DNA of 64,000 bases from Hippopus hippopus (GCA_946811185.2 OX328097.1:59921063-59985062); one strand, 5' to 3'; shown: positions 10,056-22,129, counted from the stretch's first letter. Notes: a model not told the origin generated them from the letters alone. Numbers and translations are program-made.

Positions 10056-10778
10056 TGCTTTGAATTTGTGCAAGTCTAATATTTTGATGTCAAGGAAAAA
10101 GTAAAAGATATCTGCTGCAACCTTGTTACTAAAGTATTTGAGTAAATTTGGCAGCAGTTTCATTTCGTTTTGGCAAGCATTGTGATGAATGAACTAAAAA
10201 TGAAAATTCTCAGTATGTTCCATATTTGTCATTATGGTGTCTATCTACATCCATACTTTGTGTGTCTGTCATTTGAGTGGGGAAATTATGTTGTTGTTCT
10301 GGAAGAGTATGCAAGAATATTTGTCAGCCCCATAGGTTAGTACAGATAACTGTCCCCAAATGCCATTTTAGTTTTTGATGGGTTGCCTCCAAGTACAGAG
10401 CTGGTTGTGAAAATAGCGCTGCAGCTTTGCTACCAGAAAGTTGAGAATGGACTCAAGACAGTGTGATGCACAAGAAATGTCTAAATATGAAAAGAATCAT
10501 TGTAAATGTAGATGTCTCATTATTGAGATTACACCATAGGTTAGCCTATGCTCTAAACGACCTTGAAATTGCTTCAGGTTGGTTTCTATGTAATTTGCTG
10601 AAAGTTTTGATCATTTAAATCACGTATAGAAGGGTGAAAAATTGGAGATGTGGCAGAAGGATGAAAAATTCTTGCTGCTGGAGCAAAGAGATACCACCAT
10701 TACAGACAAGATACAGGTGATCTTCTCTGCTTCTTGCAGTGGTATAGATAAGGCTTGTAAGACCTCCGTCATTTTGAC
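10056..10778. other. largely unique intronic stretch
   Basis: No repeat family recognised except faint family D-like sequence near 10620-10690. A 32-codon open run at 10372-10465 is discussed as a possible cryptic exon. Confidence 0.5.
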
Positions 10779-10998
10779 CATTTACCACACAGTGTCATGT
10801 TTCAATAGCATGAAGGAAGAAGCCTTTATGAAAACATTGTGGGAAAAGGAGAAAATGCTGGTATTTACTCCTTTTTTCCACAATTTTTTCTTTCGTTTCA
10901 CAAACAAATCCCCAAGTGTGAGCCATGTTTGATTTATCATCTGCAAATGTTTTCAATTTGGACAAGTAAAAAGTTTTGTTATCAGATAAAGAGTGAAA
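10779..10998 (+). mobile_element. family A MITE, + orientation
   Basis: TTTACCACACAGTGTCATG start. The core is shortened (GAAAATGCTGGTATTTACTCC, right arm part-deleted). The end is TATCAGATAAAGAGTGAA. Confidence 0.8.
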
Positions 10999-11105
10999 AG
11001 AAATCCTGAACAGCCATGATGTGATGATAAAGTGTAAAATAGCATCTAATTTCTTCAGATCATTGACTGTCTCACTTTGGAGACTCAAACCAGGACTTAA
11101 GGACC

Positions 11106-11395
11106 CAAGCTCAGAAGCTCAATTGATAACATACAGGTTCTGAAACCAGTTGGTAGCTGGTTGGATCACTAGAGGCTTGAAGATAGTCACTGCAACAGGA
11201 TTTATTCCTCTCCACAGCTGCACCTTATTTTGATGATGCTTATGTGAGAAAGCAGCCAGTGCTTTGAAAAGTATTTGGTGCAAAGTACATGTAAAAATAT
11301 GTAACTCAAGGAATGATGCATGGATAGGTACACTGGCCACCATGATGCAACTGATAAAATGTTGAAATCATAAACACCAAACCATAACATAATGG
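11106..11395 (+). mobile_element. tRNA-derived SINE, type 2
   Basis: GCTCAATTGATAACATACAGG (A-box region), GCTGGTTGGATCACTAG (B-box region), body GATAGTCACTGCAACAGGAT, 3' end near TGTTGAAATCATAAACACC. Confidence 0.65.
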
Positions 11396-11641
11396 TAGCT
11401 TGGGCATAACAAGTAATTATTATATTGTTTATACAAAAGTTTCAAAGTCCAGTCCTAAATATACCAGGCAGGAAATGGGCATGAACATGGGAGTGATTTA
11501 ACCCTTAGAGCACCAAATAAACCCAGTGCACATATTCGGACTAGGAGTAAGACCCAGTTAATTCACAAACACAGCTATAGTTGTGAAAGGCGCTTTAAGC
11601 CATAATTGTAGCATTACTCTATGTCTTAGCTTTCTTGCCTT

Positions 11642-11691
11642 TTCTCTCTTTCTCTCTCTTCTCTCTCCTCACCCCCCCCCCCCCCCCCCCT
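11642..11691. repeat. (CT)n tract followed by poly-C
   Basis: TCTCTTTCTCTCTCTTCTCTC then about 20 cytosines. Confidence 0.9.
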
Positions 11692-11973
11692 TGTCAGTGT
11701 CTGTCCTCCTGCCACCTCCCCTACCCATTTTAGCACAACTTTTCAACATTATCATGATATAGGTCCTTTTATATTTCAATTATGTTGTCAAAGTTGTCTG
11801 CTGCAAATTTGTTTCAGGACCTGATAAGTTAATGATGTGTCTGTTATGTAAGAAGATCATTCAATGTGATAAAGTTTCCATGCTTCAGTTTTTTCTTACC
11901 AAACAATGCTAACACACAGCCGATGCAAAAGATGAACAGGAATTAAGGTTAGCTTCATTTTGAAAGATGAAAT

Positions 11974-12169
11974 TTTTACCAGCCAAAAAATGTTCAGGAC
12001 TACAGTCTATTTTGGAAGCATTAGCAGGTGACAAATGTGGCTAAAATGGCAGCATGTATCTGAAAGGGTAGAAAACGTTAAGGGTACAAGAGAAAAACTT
12101 TGGTTAGCATCTCTTTTACCGAGAGCCTCAGGGTTGCAGAAATATCAGAACAGTGTTGTACAGGGATAA
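11974..12169 (-). mobile_element. family A MITE, - orientation, degraded
   Basis: TTTTTACCAGCCAAAAAATG, GAAGCATTAGCAGGTGAC, GGGTAGAAAACGTTAAGGG; the core is mostly lost. Confidence 0.6.
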
Positions 12170-12393
12170 ATGATCTTTTTACGATTCTGTCAGGAAGAAG
12201 ACTTTGGATAACATTGTGGGGACAAAAAAGAAAATGCTGGTAACCAGCATTTCGAATTTTTCACACAGTGTTTTCTTCCCTTAAAAAGGCAAATTTTATA
12301 TTTTTAGTAACATTTTAATTACAATTTTTATATGTCATCTGCAAATGCTTTTAATTTGAACTAGCCTAAAATCTTGTTGCTTGGTACAGAGTT
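12170..12393 (+). mobile_element. family A MITE, + orientation
   Basis: GATAACATTGTGGGGAC, core GAAAATGCTGGTAACCAGC with worn outer arms, right half GTCATCTGCAAATGC to TTGGTACAGAG. Confidence 0.75.
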
Positions 12394-12667
12394 TTATCTA
12401 TGTGGGTTGCCTTGGTTCAGTAAGGGATGATATACTATTAAATTGTGGAAATATTTCTCGAGTATGTTATAGAAAACAGAAGTATTTTAGAGCATGCCAT
12501 GTTGATAAGGAACATGTGGGATCTAGAAACATTTTATTTCAAGCAGAGGTATGAACCTGTAGTATCTTTTTATCACCTCAGTGTCTGAACATCCCATTGT
12601 GAGTCAGTGTTGTGATGTTGGGGTAGAGAACCAGTCTCATAAAACCAAGTTCCTGGGTTAGAATCCT

Positions 12668-12884
12668 CTAATTCTTTACTAGATGATAAAATTTTAGACT
12701 TGTCCAAGTTGACAGCATTCAAAGACAAGAGTAATAATGATGAAATTTGCTTTTTGAGATAGTAGAAAACATTGTAGGAAAAGGAGAAAATGCTGGTTAC
12801 CAGCATTTTCTCCTTTTCCCACATTGTTTTCAGAGGTCTTTTTCCTCATGGCGATTCTGGATTGGCTGGTATTATAGGGTTGAT
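12668..12884 (-). mobile_element. family A MITE, - orientation
   Basis: AATTCTTTACTAGATGAT to ATAGGGTTGAT; core palindrome intact. Confidence 0.85.
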
Positions 12885-12933
12885 GAGTTGTGTCAACCTT
12901 TGAATCTGACTTGTATCTTTAGCATAGGAATTG

Positions 12934-13130
12934 CTTAACTCTTGGAGTGCTGAGGAAACTGAACAGGCATTTTAGTCTGGAATTTAGATCCCAAATATTT
13001 CAATTTTAGTGCTTCCTTTGTTCAGACAATCTTAGAAAAAGTAGCTAGTATAGGTCAAAGATCAGATTGCATTTTTGTTCAGTCTGATCTTTGACCTACA
13101 CTGTCTGCTAGTGGTAACTAGCTATAAAAA
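12934..13130. mobile_element. family C MITE
   Basis: TTAACTCTTGGAGTGCTGAG start; palindrome GGTCAAAGATCAGATTGCA facing CAGTCTGATCTTTGACC at 13050-13105. Confidence 0.65.
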
Positions 13131-13246
13131 AGTGTCCTTCAGTTAACACATAATACTGAACACTCAGATATTGCAATTCCAAGACCAAAGTGTCCTTCAG
13201 TTAACACATAATACTGAACACTCAGGTATTGCAATTCCAAGACTGG
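13131..13246. repeat. 58-bp tandem duplication
   Basis: Two copies of the segment beginning AGTGTCCTTCAGTTAACACA (13131 and 13189), differing by few bases. Confidence 0.9.
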
Positions 13247-13569
13247 TTTTGTTCAGAAAATTTCAGGCAAGGGTTTTTACACATGTTGGTATTTTATTAC
13301 AGTAAGTTATAACCTCTGACCTGCATAAGGTACTGGAGAAGGGTGTGGAAAACACCTGTCTCAATTTAGGTGATAGTTATCTCCCATCATAAACAAAATT
13401 ACCTCCCTTATCTGTAATTGGTGTTTACTTTTTTATTTGCAACAGTCCAGGGGCTTATAATCAAGGTGTGACTTCTGTTTCTGGAATACTGTGTATATGA
13501 GTCAGTAAGGATCAGTTACCAGACTGCATGTTATGAATACAATGTGATCATGATTTATGCTGCCTTCAA

Positions 13570-13783
13570 TTGCCTTGCCAAACAATCTTGACTTTAAACA
13601 ACCCTTAGAAATGAGGCTTTTAGAACATTGTGGGAAAAGAAAACACTTGAGACCAGTATCTTTTCTATTTTCCAGGGTGTTTTCTACCCTTGGAAAGACA
13701 AGTTTTGAGCAAAATTTTATTTGTCTGCAAATGTTTTCAATTCAGACAAGGGTAGAATTTTGTCGTCCGGTATAGAGTTTAAC
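13570..13783 (+). mobile_element. family A MITE, + orientation
   Basis: TTGCCAAACAATCTTGAC, degraded core (ACACTTGAGACCAGTATC), right half to GTCGTCCGGTATAGAG. Abuts the next copy at a shared TTTAA. Confidence 0.8.
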
Positions 13784-13978
13784 ACTTTGAAAATGTTGAA
13801 AGCGCTTGCAGAAGACAAATCGGATGTGATTCAATATTTGAAGTTTGTTTCAGGAAGGGTAGAAAACATTGTGGGAAAGGGAGAAAATGCTGGCTACCAG
13901 CATTTTCTCCTTTTCCCATAACGTTTCCAGAAGTTTCCTCTCTCAGGGTCGTTGAAAGTTGGATTGTGTGGTAAAAAG
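13780..13978 (-). mobile_element. family A MITE, - orientation
   Basis: Intact core with ATGCTGGCTACCAGCAT, left end shortened, right end GTGTGGTAAAAAGG. Confidence 0.85.
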
Positions 13979-14030
13979 GCTGTCCAGAAAACACCAAGCA
14001 CACTTTGAGCCTTATACAAGCCTCATACTG

Positions 14031-14220
14031 TTAACAGTTTACCAGAAGACAAAATAGAATACTTCGTATTTTTTAAGCAGATGACATAGAATGTGTGTTA
14101 AATGATGTAATTTTGTCGATGAGATGTTTGAAAAAGGGTAAAGTAGAAAATGCTTGTCAGCGGCATTTTCTCCTTTTCCCATATTATTTTCAAAAGCTTT
14201 CTTACTTAAAGTTGTTAAAT
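14031..14220 (-). mobile_element. family A MITE, - orientation, degraded
   Basis: TTAACAGTTTACCAGAAGAC; core AAAATGCTTGTCAGCGGCATTTTC. Confidence 0.75.
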
Positions 14221-14842
14221 GGGTTGATGGGTTGTTAAAAGGGTTGATAAAGGGTAATGAAAGGATGATGAAAGGAATTTATTTTTCAAATCCATGTGGT
14301 AGGGTCCCACTTTAGCCCAATTTGTAACTGTTTCCGGTCAGCATGGTCAGGTGGACCAATTACTGCACACCTGTGTTACCTTCAGCCCTATTCTTCATTG
14401 ACATACTGTTAGATGTCACTGCAACATGCAGCTTTTGGAAATAATTTGACAGATGGAGGAAATAATCATGACTAGTCAAAAATGGCAATAAGGTTTCATG
14501 ACAAAGCCTAAACTGAGTCCATCCATCATTCGTGATTTTGTCCTTTTTTTAAGTCATTTGTATTTTGAGGATTTTGAGATATTGCATGGATTTACTGGTT
14601 AATTAGTGGCAACAGGCCTGATAATTCTATTCTCCCCAGTGCCCTTTCTACAGCGTGTGGTCATAGTTTAATAAGATTAGTGGGGCTAACAAGGTTAGGG
14701 CCTCCCAAAGGTACCCTAATTTGCCCCCTAGTCTTGTTTAGATTAGAACTCTTGTCTCCGATAAGTTGTAATTTCCAGGGTATTGACAGGATTGCTTTGC
14801 AAGCTTTCTAAATATTTGGTGTTTGTTAATTAACTCTTAGGA
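14221..14842. other. unique intronic stretch
   Basis: Apart from short GGGTTGATAA-type reiterations at 14219-14275, I see nothing recognisable here. Confidence 0.5.
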
Positions 14843-15052
14843 GTCCTATGTGGCTTAGTGGTAAAGTCTGGGACCTGTAACCTTGAGGCACCAGTTTAGA
14901 TCTCACCCCAAGCACTGGGCTTTTTATGGGAGTGTCCTGGCAAGACACCTCAGAGCCCCTACCTAGTAATGTGAAACTCTGGACATAGTTGAATATGTGA
15001 GCTGTCACTATAATATGACAAATAATGTTGAAAGCAGTGTATGATACCATGG
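14843..15052 (+). mobile_element. tRNA-derived SINE, type 1
   Basis: A-box TGTGGCTTAGTGGTAAAGTC, B-box-like CAGTTTAGATCTCACCCC, body with GTGTCCTGGCAAGACACC, 3' end AATGTTGAAAGCAGTG. Confidence 0.75.
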
Positions 15053-15273
15053 ACCCTTTTACAAAACAGTTCTGATTTTAACAACTTTGCAGAAGACAGT
15101 TTTTGAAAACATTGTGTGAACAGGAGAAAATGTTGGTAACCAGTATTTTCTCCTTTTTCTACAACATTTCCTACCTTTTCTAAGAAAGAAATTATCTGAG
15201 CTACTTTCAAGTTGTTACCTACAAATGCTTTCATTTTGGTTGAGTGTAAAATTCTGTTGTTTGGTAGTGTTGA
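15053..15273 (+). mobile_element. family A MITE, + orientation
   Basis: CCCTTTTACAAAACAGTTC; core GAAAATGTTGGTAACCAG; right end GTTGTTTGGTAGTGTTGAA. Confidence 0.85.
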
Positions 15274-15900
15274 ACTTCATTAAATTTGATGTATGTTTTC
15301 AAAGTGACTTGCAAATTTTTTAGGAGGTAATGAGCGAATCCTTGTGTAGCTAATAAAGCCAAGACTTGCAAAGAAAACAAATATAATAAAAAGGACAAGA
15401 TAACACCATGACAAAAGAAGATATGTCTATTCAGCAAAAAGCCCATTTGTCATAATGTTTTATTTTGCTGATGGGTACAAGAGGATGGATCTGTTACATA
15501 CTGTGGGGAGAGGTTATAATGTTGTTACAGTTTCACATGCAAACCTAAACATGTTTTGACAGGCGGAGCAAAAAACTTCCTGAATTTCCAGGCAAAAAGT
15601 AGACTTCACAAAGTGTGAAAGCCCCTAAATTCTTTGAAAGCATATCAGTTTAATTTGCACTGGGAGACCATATGTAAAATTTTACAGTTATATATTGTTT
15701 ATGGCTCCTTTGATGTTTGAAGAACCTTTGGCCTCAGGAAGCGTCACTTAGCTTTGCCCTGTTCATGCTTCAATGATAAGGTGATGAAAATGGTCGGAAA
15801 TCATTGGGAAACCGTAAGATGACCTGCATCTTTGTAATTCCAAACACATGTCTCTGGAAATATGATGAAAGTTGAAAATGAGAGAAATTATTTACTCCCT

Positions 15901-16116
15901 TTAACTCTTTACCAAACGACAAAATTTCGGACTTGTCCAAATTCAAAGCATTTGCAGACAACAAAATGAAAGTGACTCAGATATTCAAATTTGTTCCTGG
16001 AAGGCTAGAAAATATTGCGGGAAAAGGAGAAAATGCTGGTAACCAGCATTTTCTCCCTTTCCCACAATGTTTTCAAAAGCGTCGTAAAAACTCGGCATTG
16101 TGTGGTATAGGGTTAA
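15901..16116 (-). mobile_element. family A MITE, - orientation
   Basis: TTAACTCTTTACCAAACGAC to GTGTGGTATAGGGTTAA with both TTAA sites and an intact core; a short deletion lies just after the core. Confidence 0.92.
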
Positions 16117-16189
16117 CAAATTTTGCAGCTTATGACTTTGAAAAAATCTGTGTGTAGTTCCAAGGATCAACAACAATTAATAACTCACT

Positions 16190-16300
16190 ACATTATATAT
16201 GTGAAAATGTTCTAATGAAACAGTATCTCCTTTTGTCACAGTGTTTTCAAAGGTGGTCTGCTGCAAGACAAGAAAAAGTGGCCAGCTGGTGGCAATGTGA
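16190..16300. mobile_element. family D element, partial
   Basis: GTATCTCCTTTTGTCACAGTG, then GTCTGCTGCAAGACAAG and GGTGGCAATGTGATAA, the family D right-half landmarks. Confidence 0.5.
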
Positions 16301-16529
16301 TAACTCTTTACCAAACAACAAAATTTTAGACCGGTCCAAATTCACAGCATTTGCAGACGACAGATTACATATTATAGCTCATGCGATGGAATTGGTCTCT
16401 TGAAGGACAGAAAGCATTGTGGGAAAAGAGAAAATGTGGGTTACGAGCATTTTTTTCACTTTCAACAATGCTTTCAAAAGACTAGCCCCTGAGGTTTGGT
16501 TATGTAAGGATTGTGGGGGATAAAGGTTA
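16301..16529 (-). mobile_element. family A MITE, - orientation
   Basis: ATAACTCTTTACCAAACAAC; core decayed (GAAAATGTGGGTTACGAGC); ends GGGGGATAAAGGTTA. Confidence 0.8.
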
Positions 16530-16530
16530 G

Positions 16531-16694
16531 AGTTAATCCTATACTTAACAGTTGTTTTAATGAGCCTGCTAAAGACAGCTTTTGAACACATTTTGAGCAT
16601 AAAGGAGACAGTGCTGTGAATCCTGTGAATCAGCATTTTCTCCTTTTCTCTCGCTTCTTGGCTTTTTGGACTCATAATGGTGTGGTAAAGGGCT
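16531..16694. mobile_element. family A MITE, left-left isomer
   Basis: Opens TTAATCCTATACTTAACAG with left-half sequence and closes GTGTGGTAAAGGGCTA, the same terminus inverted. The core is enlarged by GAATCCTGTGAATC. Confidence 0.65.
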
Positions 16695-16891
16695 AGCCCT
16701 TTACTAAATACTGAGTTTGAAAATCCTAACAGAGAAAAAAAATATTATTGGAAAAAGAGAAAATGGTAACAACCATGCTGGTTTTCTTTCCTTACAATGG
16801 CATATCTCATCATATGAGCCACATTTGATTTGTTGTCTACAAATACTGTCAATATGAGCGATTCTAAAATTTTGGCATTTGGAAAAGACTT
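16693..16891 (+). mobile_element. family A MITE, + orientation, degraded
   Basis: AGCCCTTTACTAAATACTGAG; core GAAAATGGTAACAACCATGC; right end TTTGGCATTTGGAAAAGAC. Confidence 0.7.
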
Positions 16892-16999
16892 GAGAGTCAT
16901 TTCAAAATCATCTTCATTTACTTATAAAAATCTTAGTGCTGTCTCTTCTCAATAAATTGTAAGTGAGAGTGCCGATTAAACCAAATGGACATTTTTAGT

Positions 17000-17168
17000 G
17001 AAGAAAAAAAAAGACCCTAAAAAGATTAAATGTCAAGGTTGCAATTGTTTAGATTGTCTCGGCAAAGCAGCCAGTGTAGATCAAGATCAGACTGCATGTT
17101 TTGTGCAGTCTGATCTAGATCTACACTCCCCACAAAGGCATTTATAGTGGTGAGGCACCTTAAGGGTT
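17000..17168. mobile_element. family C MITE
   Basis: Palindrome GTGTAGATCAAGATCAGAC facing GTCTGATCTAGATCTACAC; right end GGCACCTTAAGGGTTAA. Confidence 0.75.
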
Positions 17169-17536
17169 AAAAGTATATTTAAAGGAATGTGTTAAGTGTT
17201 TCCATGTGGGTCCCTATGAGCATTACTCTTTAACATGGTAAAATTGTCTTTAAACTGTATGTAATGGCCACTTGACTTTAAAAGGAGATGTCCTGTAGAG
17301 GGAGGTTGTCTTGTAATTGATTTATAATGAGTAGCTCCAGGTGTTAACCATTATAAAGTATCTTTTTACAGTAACTGGACAAGAGTTAAAAAGCAGCTTG
17401 CCTGCATACTTTTTACCCCTTTTCCTGGTTCAGGTATTTTTTGAGGAATATGCAGCTGATAGTTTGCAAACTGTGTGAAAATTGGAGAATTCACCATGCT
17501 TTTTGTTGTCACACTGCAAAACAATGTGTCTTTCTT

Positions 17537-17759
17537 TTAATACTTTACAAGAAGACAAAATTTAATGCACCTCCAAATTCAAAGCACTTGCAGACAATAA
17601 TATAATTGAGACTCAAATAGTGGAATTTGTCTTTGAAAGGAACGAAAAGGTTGCGGGTAAAGGAGAAAGATGCTGGGAACCTCCTTCTCCCACAATGTTC
17701 CCAAAAGCCTTTTTTCTCAGGGTTGTTTAAGAACCCTTGAATGTTTGGTAAAGGGTTAA
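17537..17759 (-). mobile_element. family A MITE, - orientation
   Basis: TTTAATACTTTACAAGAAGAC to GTTTGGTAAAGGGTTAA; core shortened (GATGCTGGGAACCTCCTTC). Confidence 0.8.
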
Positions 17760-18059
17760 ATGTTTAGGCTATCTATATAGATTGACAAGTAACAGATTAG
17801 TGTGCACTTTCTTTGAAATCTGATCTTTGTCTCCAAACAAATGTAAAGTTCTTCCCAGATAGCTCAGGGTTAATTGCAAATGCTTTTTTACTATCAAGAG
17901 TTATATGTTGGCTATAAACAATAAAACTCAAATGTTGTTACACAGAAAGATAAGTTACTAATCTTATATACCCACTTGGTGCTTTATTGCATTAAGCCCT
18001 CAAGGCCTCTTCACAAAATGTTGGCTTACTCATTTTTCCCTGCAAGAAACTCGCAGCAA

Positions 18060-18255
18060 ATGAATTTGAAAACATCCCTGTAAAATTTGATTTATTAGCA
18101 CAAATTCAGGTTCAATACACAAATACAAGTGTAAACTTTGTGGCAAAAGGAGAAATTGCTCTTCATGAGCAATTGCCCCATTTACAACATTTTCAAAATT
18201 TGTCAGCTCCAGGACAAAAAAAAAAGGACCGCAGGTGGTAATGTGATAACTGGTG
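18060..18255. mobile_element. family D palindromic element
   Basis: TGTGGCAAAAGGAGAAATTGC and GAGCAATTGCCCCATTTACAA form the core. The right half has GTCAGCTCCAGGACAAAA and GGTGGTAATGTGATAACTGG. Confidence 0.6.
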
Positions 18256-18654
18256 CAAAACAAAGATGGAGAAAAGGATGAAAAGGAATAGTTGCTATGA
18301 TCTCAGTTGTGAGAAGAAAAAGAGAGAAAATGAATAAAAAGGATGAAAAGGAAGAGATTCTTAATCCCTGTAGTGAGAAAAAAGGGAGAAATTGCATTTT
18401 CTTCTTGTGTAGTGCACATGGTCTGGTTTTGTAATTAGCATGCAAACATGCTCTTCATCACAGAGATAGAAATAGTTTCTGTATGTCTGCTGCCTGAAAA
18501 CATACTCTCTATGGAGAAGGAAAGTTTCTGTGCTATGTCTGCTGGCTCAAAACATATCCTATTCTGAGAGAATGAAATGGTTTCTGTATATTGAGGTTCC
18601 TTTTTAGCAAATATTCCAACTGGATTTTGATTGTAATTCTCAAGAATATTGTAA

Positions 18655-18950
18655 TTTTTAGCTCAGCTGTTTTCCTAGAAAACATGGAAGATAGTTTTAG
18701 CCCTGGCATTGTCGTCGGTGTCATACAAAAACTTTGACATTTTATAATATTCCGAATATTAGGGATGATATTTACTCCAAACTTGGACTACTTGTTAATT
18801 ATCAAAAGGGGAACCCGACTAGAGGGGCAAGTAACCATCAAAATATTTTTGACATAGTTATGCCTCTTATTTGGCTTGGAATTTTCACTAAAAGCAGCTG
18901 CAGCCAAACATTTAGATCTGCATGGGGTACTCTTGTTTAGTGTGCAGTGG
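18655..18950 (+). mobile_element. possible Helitron-like fragment
   Basis: Begins TTTTTAGCTCAGCTGTTTTC with a short GAAAAC inverted counterpart and a GTCGTCGGTGTC stretch, like the heads of the other HINE copies. No matching 3' hairpin was found. Confidence 0.35.
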
Positions 18951-19269
18951 TTTAGCCAATTAAAAAATTGTGTTGCTGTCCTAGTTTAGAATTGATTTTT
19001 AGAACTCTTGGGTAATATGGACTCTGTGTCCTTATTCACCAACCATCTAAATGGCATTCTTAGTCAAGCTCTGATTCTAGAAAAAAGCATAACCTCTGAA
19101 TGACTAAAGCATTTGGTTAAGCCAATAAGAAGTTTTTTTTTTCCTTTGAAACTTAGACAATTCTTGAGTATAAGAATAGAGTTTTCAATGGTTGGTGGAG
19201 ATTACTTTTTACTGGCTTTTGTATTTGGCTGATGTTATATGGGATGGCCCTTTTTGCAGTATTTTACAC

Positions 19270-19531
19270 ATATTTGAGACATGCTCTTGCAAAAGGGGTG
19301 TTAATGCATCTTGGTGATACATTATACCAAGCAAGACATTGCATAATGATGGATTCACGAAAAACATTTTCTCTTACAATTGACTGAATCTGGAGTTTGG
19401 ATGGTTCTCGGACATGCATAAAATTTACAAATAGCAATAAGGTTTGACCCATGTCAGCCTGTGCTTACTGCGACATGGTTCGATACATTTTGCAGATACA
19501 TTAAGCCCTCTTTTCACAGAGCATGACACAT
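19270..19531 (-). mobile_element. family B MITE, reverse copy
   Basis: GAGACATGCTCTTGCAAAAGG and TTAATGCATCTTGGTGATAC at one end, AGCCCTCTTTTCACAGAGCA at the other; reverse of the 26368 copy. Confidence 0.65.
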
Positions 19532-19723
19532 TTTCTATACTTTCCTCTCTTTTTGGTGCGTGATGGTGTTTTCAATTCTTTCACCCTTCCCACTCTGGAC
19601 AGTGCACCTGTCCTAAAGTTTATGTAGCAAGTAAAATACAAAGTTATAATTCTATTTAGGCCATTGGTTGCTACACACATTAGACACAAATGTCACTTTT
19701 AAACCTAAATTTTTTGCAGCAGT

Positions 19724-21859
19724 TTAACTCTTTACCAGATGACAAAATTTCACACTTTCAAAATCGAAAGCATTTGCACACAACAAAATAAGTGGTTCAA
19801 ATATATTATTTTATCTGAATGGGTAGAAAACATTGTGGGAAAAGTAGAAAATGCATGTTACCAGCAATTTTTCCTTTTTATACGCCCGTCGAAGACGGGA
19901 CGTATTATGGGATCACCCATGGTGTCCGGGCAGGCAGGTGGCGTCCAGTTCTTTGTCCCGAGCGTAACTTTGTCATCTCCAGTCCGATTGACTTGAAACT
20001 TGGCAATTGTGTTTGTTGCAATAATACGGAGTGCAGTGCGAAAGAACCATAACTCTACCTCGTGCTGTCTTTGAGTTATTTCCCTTTGATCATCATTTTT
20101 ACAGCATTTTCTGCTTGTCCGGGGCATAACTTTGTCATCTCTAGTCTGATTGACTTGAAAATTGGCATTTGTGTTTGTTGCAATAATACAGAGTGCAGTG
20201 CAAAAGAACCATAACTCTACCTCGTGCTGTCTTTGAGTAACTTCCCGTTGATCATCATTTTTACAGCATTTTCTGCTTGTCCGGAATATAACTTTGTCAT
20301 TTTTAGTCTGAACATTTTCAAATTTGGTATGCATGATTGTTGAAAAATTACAGAGTGCAGTGCACAAGAACCATAACTCTTCCTGGCATAAATTTTGAGT
20401 TATTCCCCCTTAGATCTTCATTTTTATAGCTTTTCTTGCTTGTCCAGAGCATAACTTTGTCATCTTAAGTAGGAATGACTTGAAATATGGTATGCTTATT
20501 TGTTGCAATATTTGGAAGTGCAGTGCGCAAGAATTGTAACTCTACCTCGTGCAGTCTTTGAGTTATTTCCCTTTGATCGTCATTTTTACAGCATTTAGTG
20601 CTTGTCCGGAATATAACTTTGTCATCTCAAGTCAGAACGACTTCAAAATTTGTATGCATGTTTGTTGAAATATTACGGAGTACAGTGTGCAAGAACAATA
20701 ACTCTACCTAGCACGGATTTTGAGTAATTCCACTTTGATCTTCATTTTTACAGTCCAGTTCTTTGTCCGGAGCTTAACTTTGTCATCTCCAGTCCAATTG
20801 ACTTGAAACTTGGCATTTGTGTTTGTTGCAATAATACGGAGTGCAGTGAGAAAGAACCATAACTCTACCTTGTGCTGTATTTGAGTTATTTCCCTTTGAT
20901 CATCATTTTTACAGCATTTTCTGCTTGTCCGGAATATAACTTTGTCATTTTTAGTCTGAACATCTTCAATTTTAGTATGCATGATTGTTGAAAAATTTTG
21001 GAGTGCCGTGCACAAGAACCATAATTCATCCTTGCACGAATTTTGAGTTATTCCCCCTTAGATCTTCATTTTTATAGCATTTCTTGCTTGTCCAGAGCAT
21101 AACTTTGTCATCTTAAGTAGGAATGACTTGAAATATGGTGTGCTTATTTGTTGCAATATTTGGAAGTGCAGTGCGCAAGATTTGTAACTCTACCTCATGC
21201 TGTCTTTGAGTTATTTCCCTTTGATCGTCATTTTTACAGCATTTAATGCTTGTCCGGAATATAACTTTGTCATCTCAAGTCAGAACGACTTCAAACTTGG
21301 TATGCATGTTTGTTGCAATATTACAGAGTACAGTGCGCAAGAACAATAACTCTACCTAGCGCGGATTTTGAGTAATTCCACTTTGATCTTCATTTATACA
21401 GTATTTCTTGCTTGTCCGGAACGGAACTTTGTCAACTCAAGTCAAATTGACTTGAGACTTGGTAAACATGTTTGTTGCAGTTACGAAAAGTGCAATGCAC
21501 TGGAGCCGTAACCTTAGCTAATGCCCTTTTGGAATTATTCCCTATTCATTATTTTTTTTAACAGCTTTTCATGCTTCTCTACAATATAACTTTGTCTTTT
21601 CATGTTGGAATGACCTGAAACTTTATATGCATGTTTCCTTAACATTAGAGGAGACATTAATGCCTATTTCAATCACTTACATGATTTCTGCTGCACTACT
21701 ATTTTCCTCTACCTGCCCTTTACGATTATTATTCCCCCTCGACAACTGACGGTGGGACGGGCGTATCTTGCGACAATTTGCCACTCTTGTTCCACAATGT
21801 TTTCAGCAGCCTATTTCCTAGGGGTTTTTGAAACTCGGGATTGTGTGGTAAAGGGTTAA
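19724..21859 (-). mobile_element. family A MITE split by a TATACGCCCG element
   Basis: Part one 19724-19878 (TTAACTCTTTACCAGATGAC to the core's right arm), part two about 21776-21859 (TTCCACAATGTTTTCAGC to GTGTGGTAAAGGGTTAA). Confidence 0.85.
19879..21775 (+). mobile_element. TATACGCCCGTC element with internal tandem repeats
   Basis: Left end TATACGCCCGTCGAAGACGG and right end GACGGGCGTATCTTGCGAC form short terminal inverted repeats. The inside is about eleven units of roughly 162 bases, each starting near AACTTTGTCATCTCAAGTC and containing TTGACTTGAAACTTGG. Some units share an in-frame minus-strand frame, which is a repeat artefact. Type unknown: its structure resembles HINE elements with tandem cores, but the TIRs suggest a DNA transposon. 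It is nested in the family A copy above. Confidence 0.75.
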
Positions 21860-22129
21860 AGGACAGTATGCATTACAAGTACCAGTTTTTAAGCAACTCA
21901 AGCAAAAACCTGAACAAGAATAAAGGTGTTAACACATGTCACTGGCAGGTAATTAATTTCCAATTGGCACTGGACAAATGAGTATGGACAGGTATTTAGA
22001 GCTCAGGATTCTAGCAAGCCCCTCAAATTCTTCCACATAATATTGTTGTTGGCTTGGGTGAAAGTCAGTTGTTTGCTAAAGAGAAAAATATTCTAGTAAG
22101 GTACAGAACTTGGCTGAAAAGCATCTTTT

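Noticed and set aside
19858..21015. 169- and 103-codon minus-strand frames in the TATACGCCCG element
   Set aside because: Both are built from the same ~162-base unit repeated; they end where the unit phase slips.
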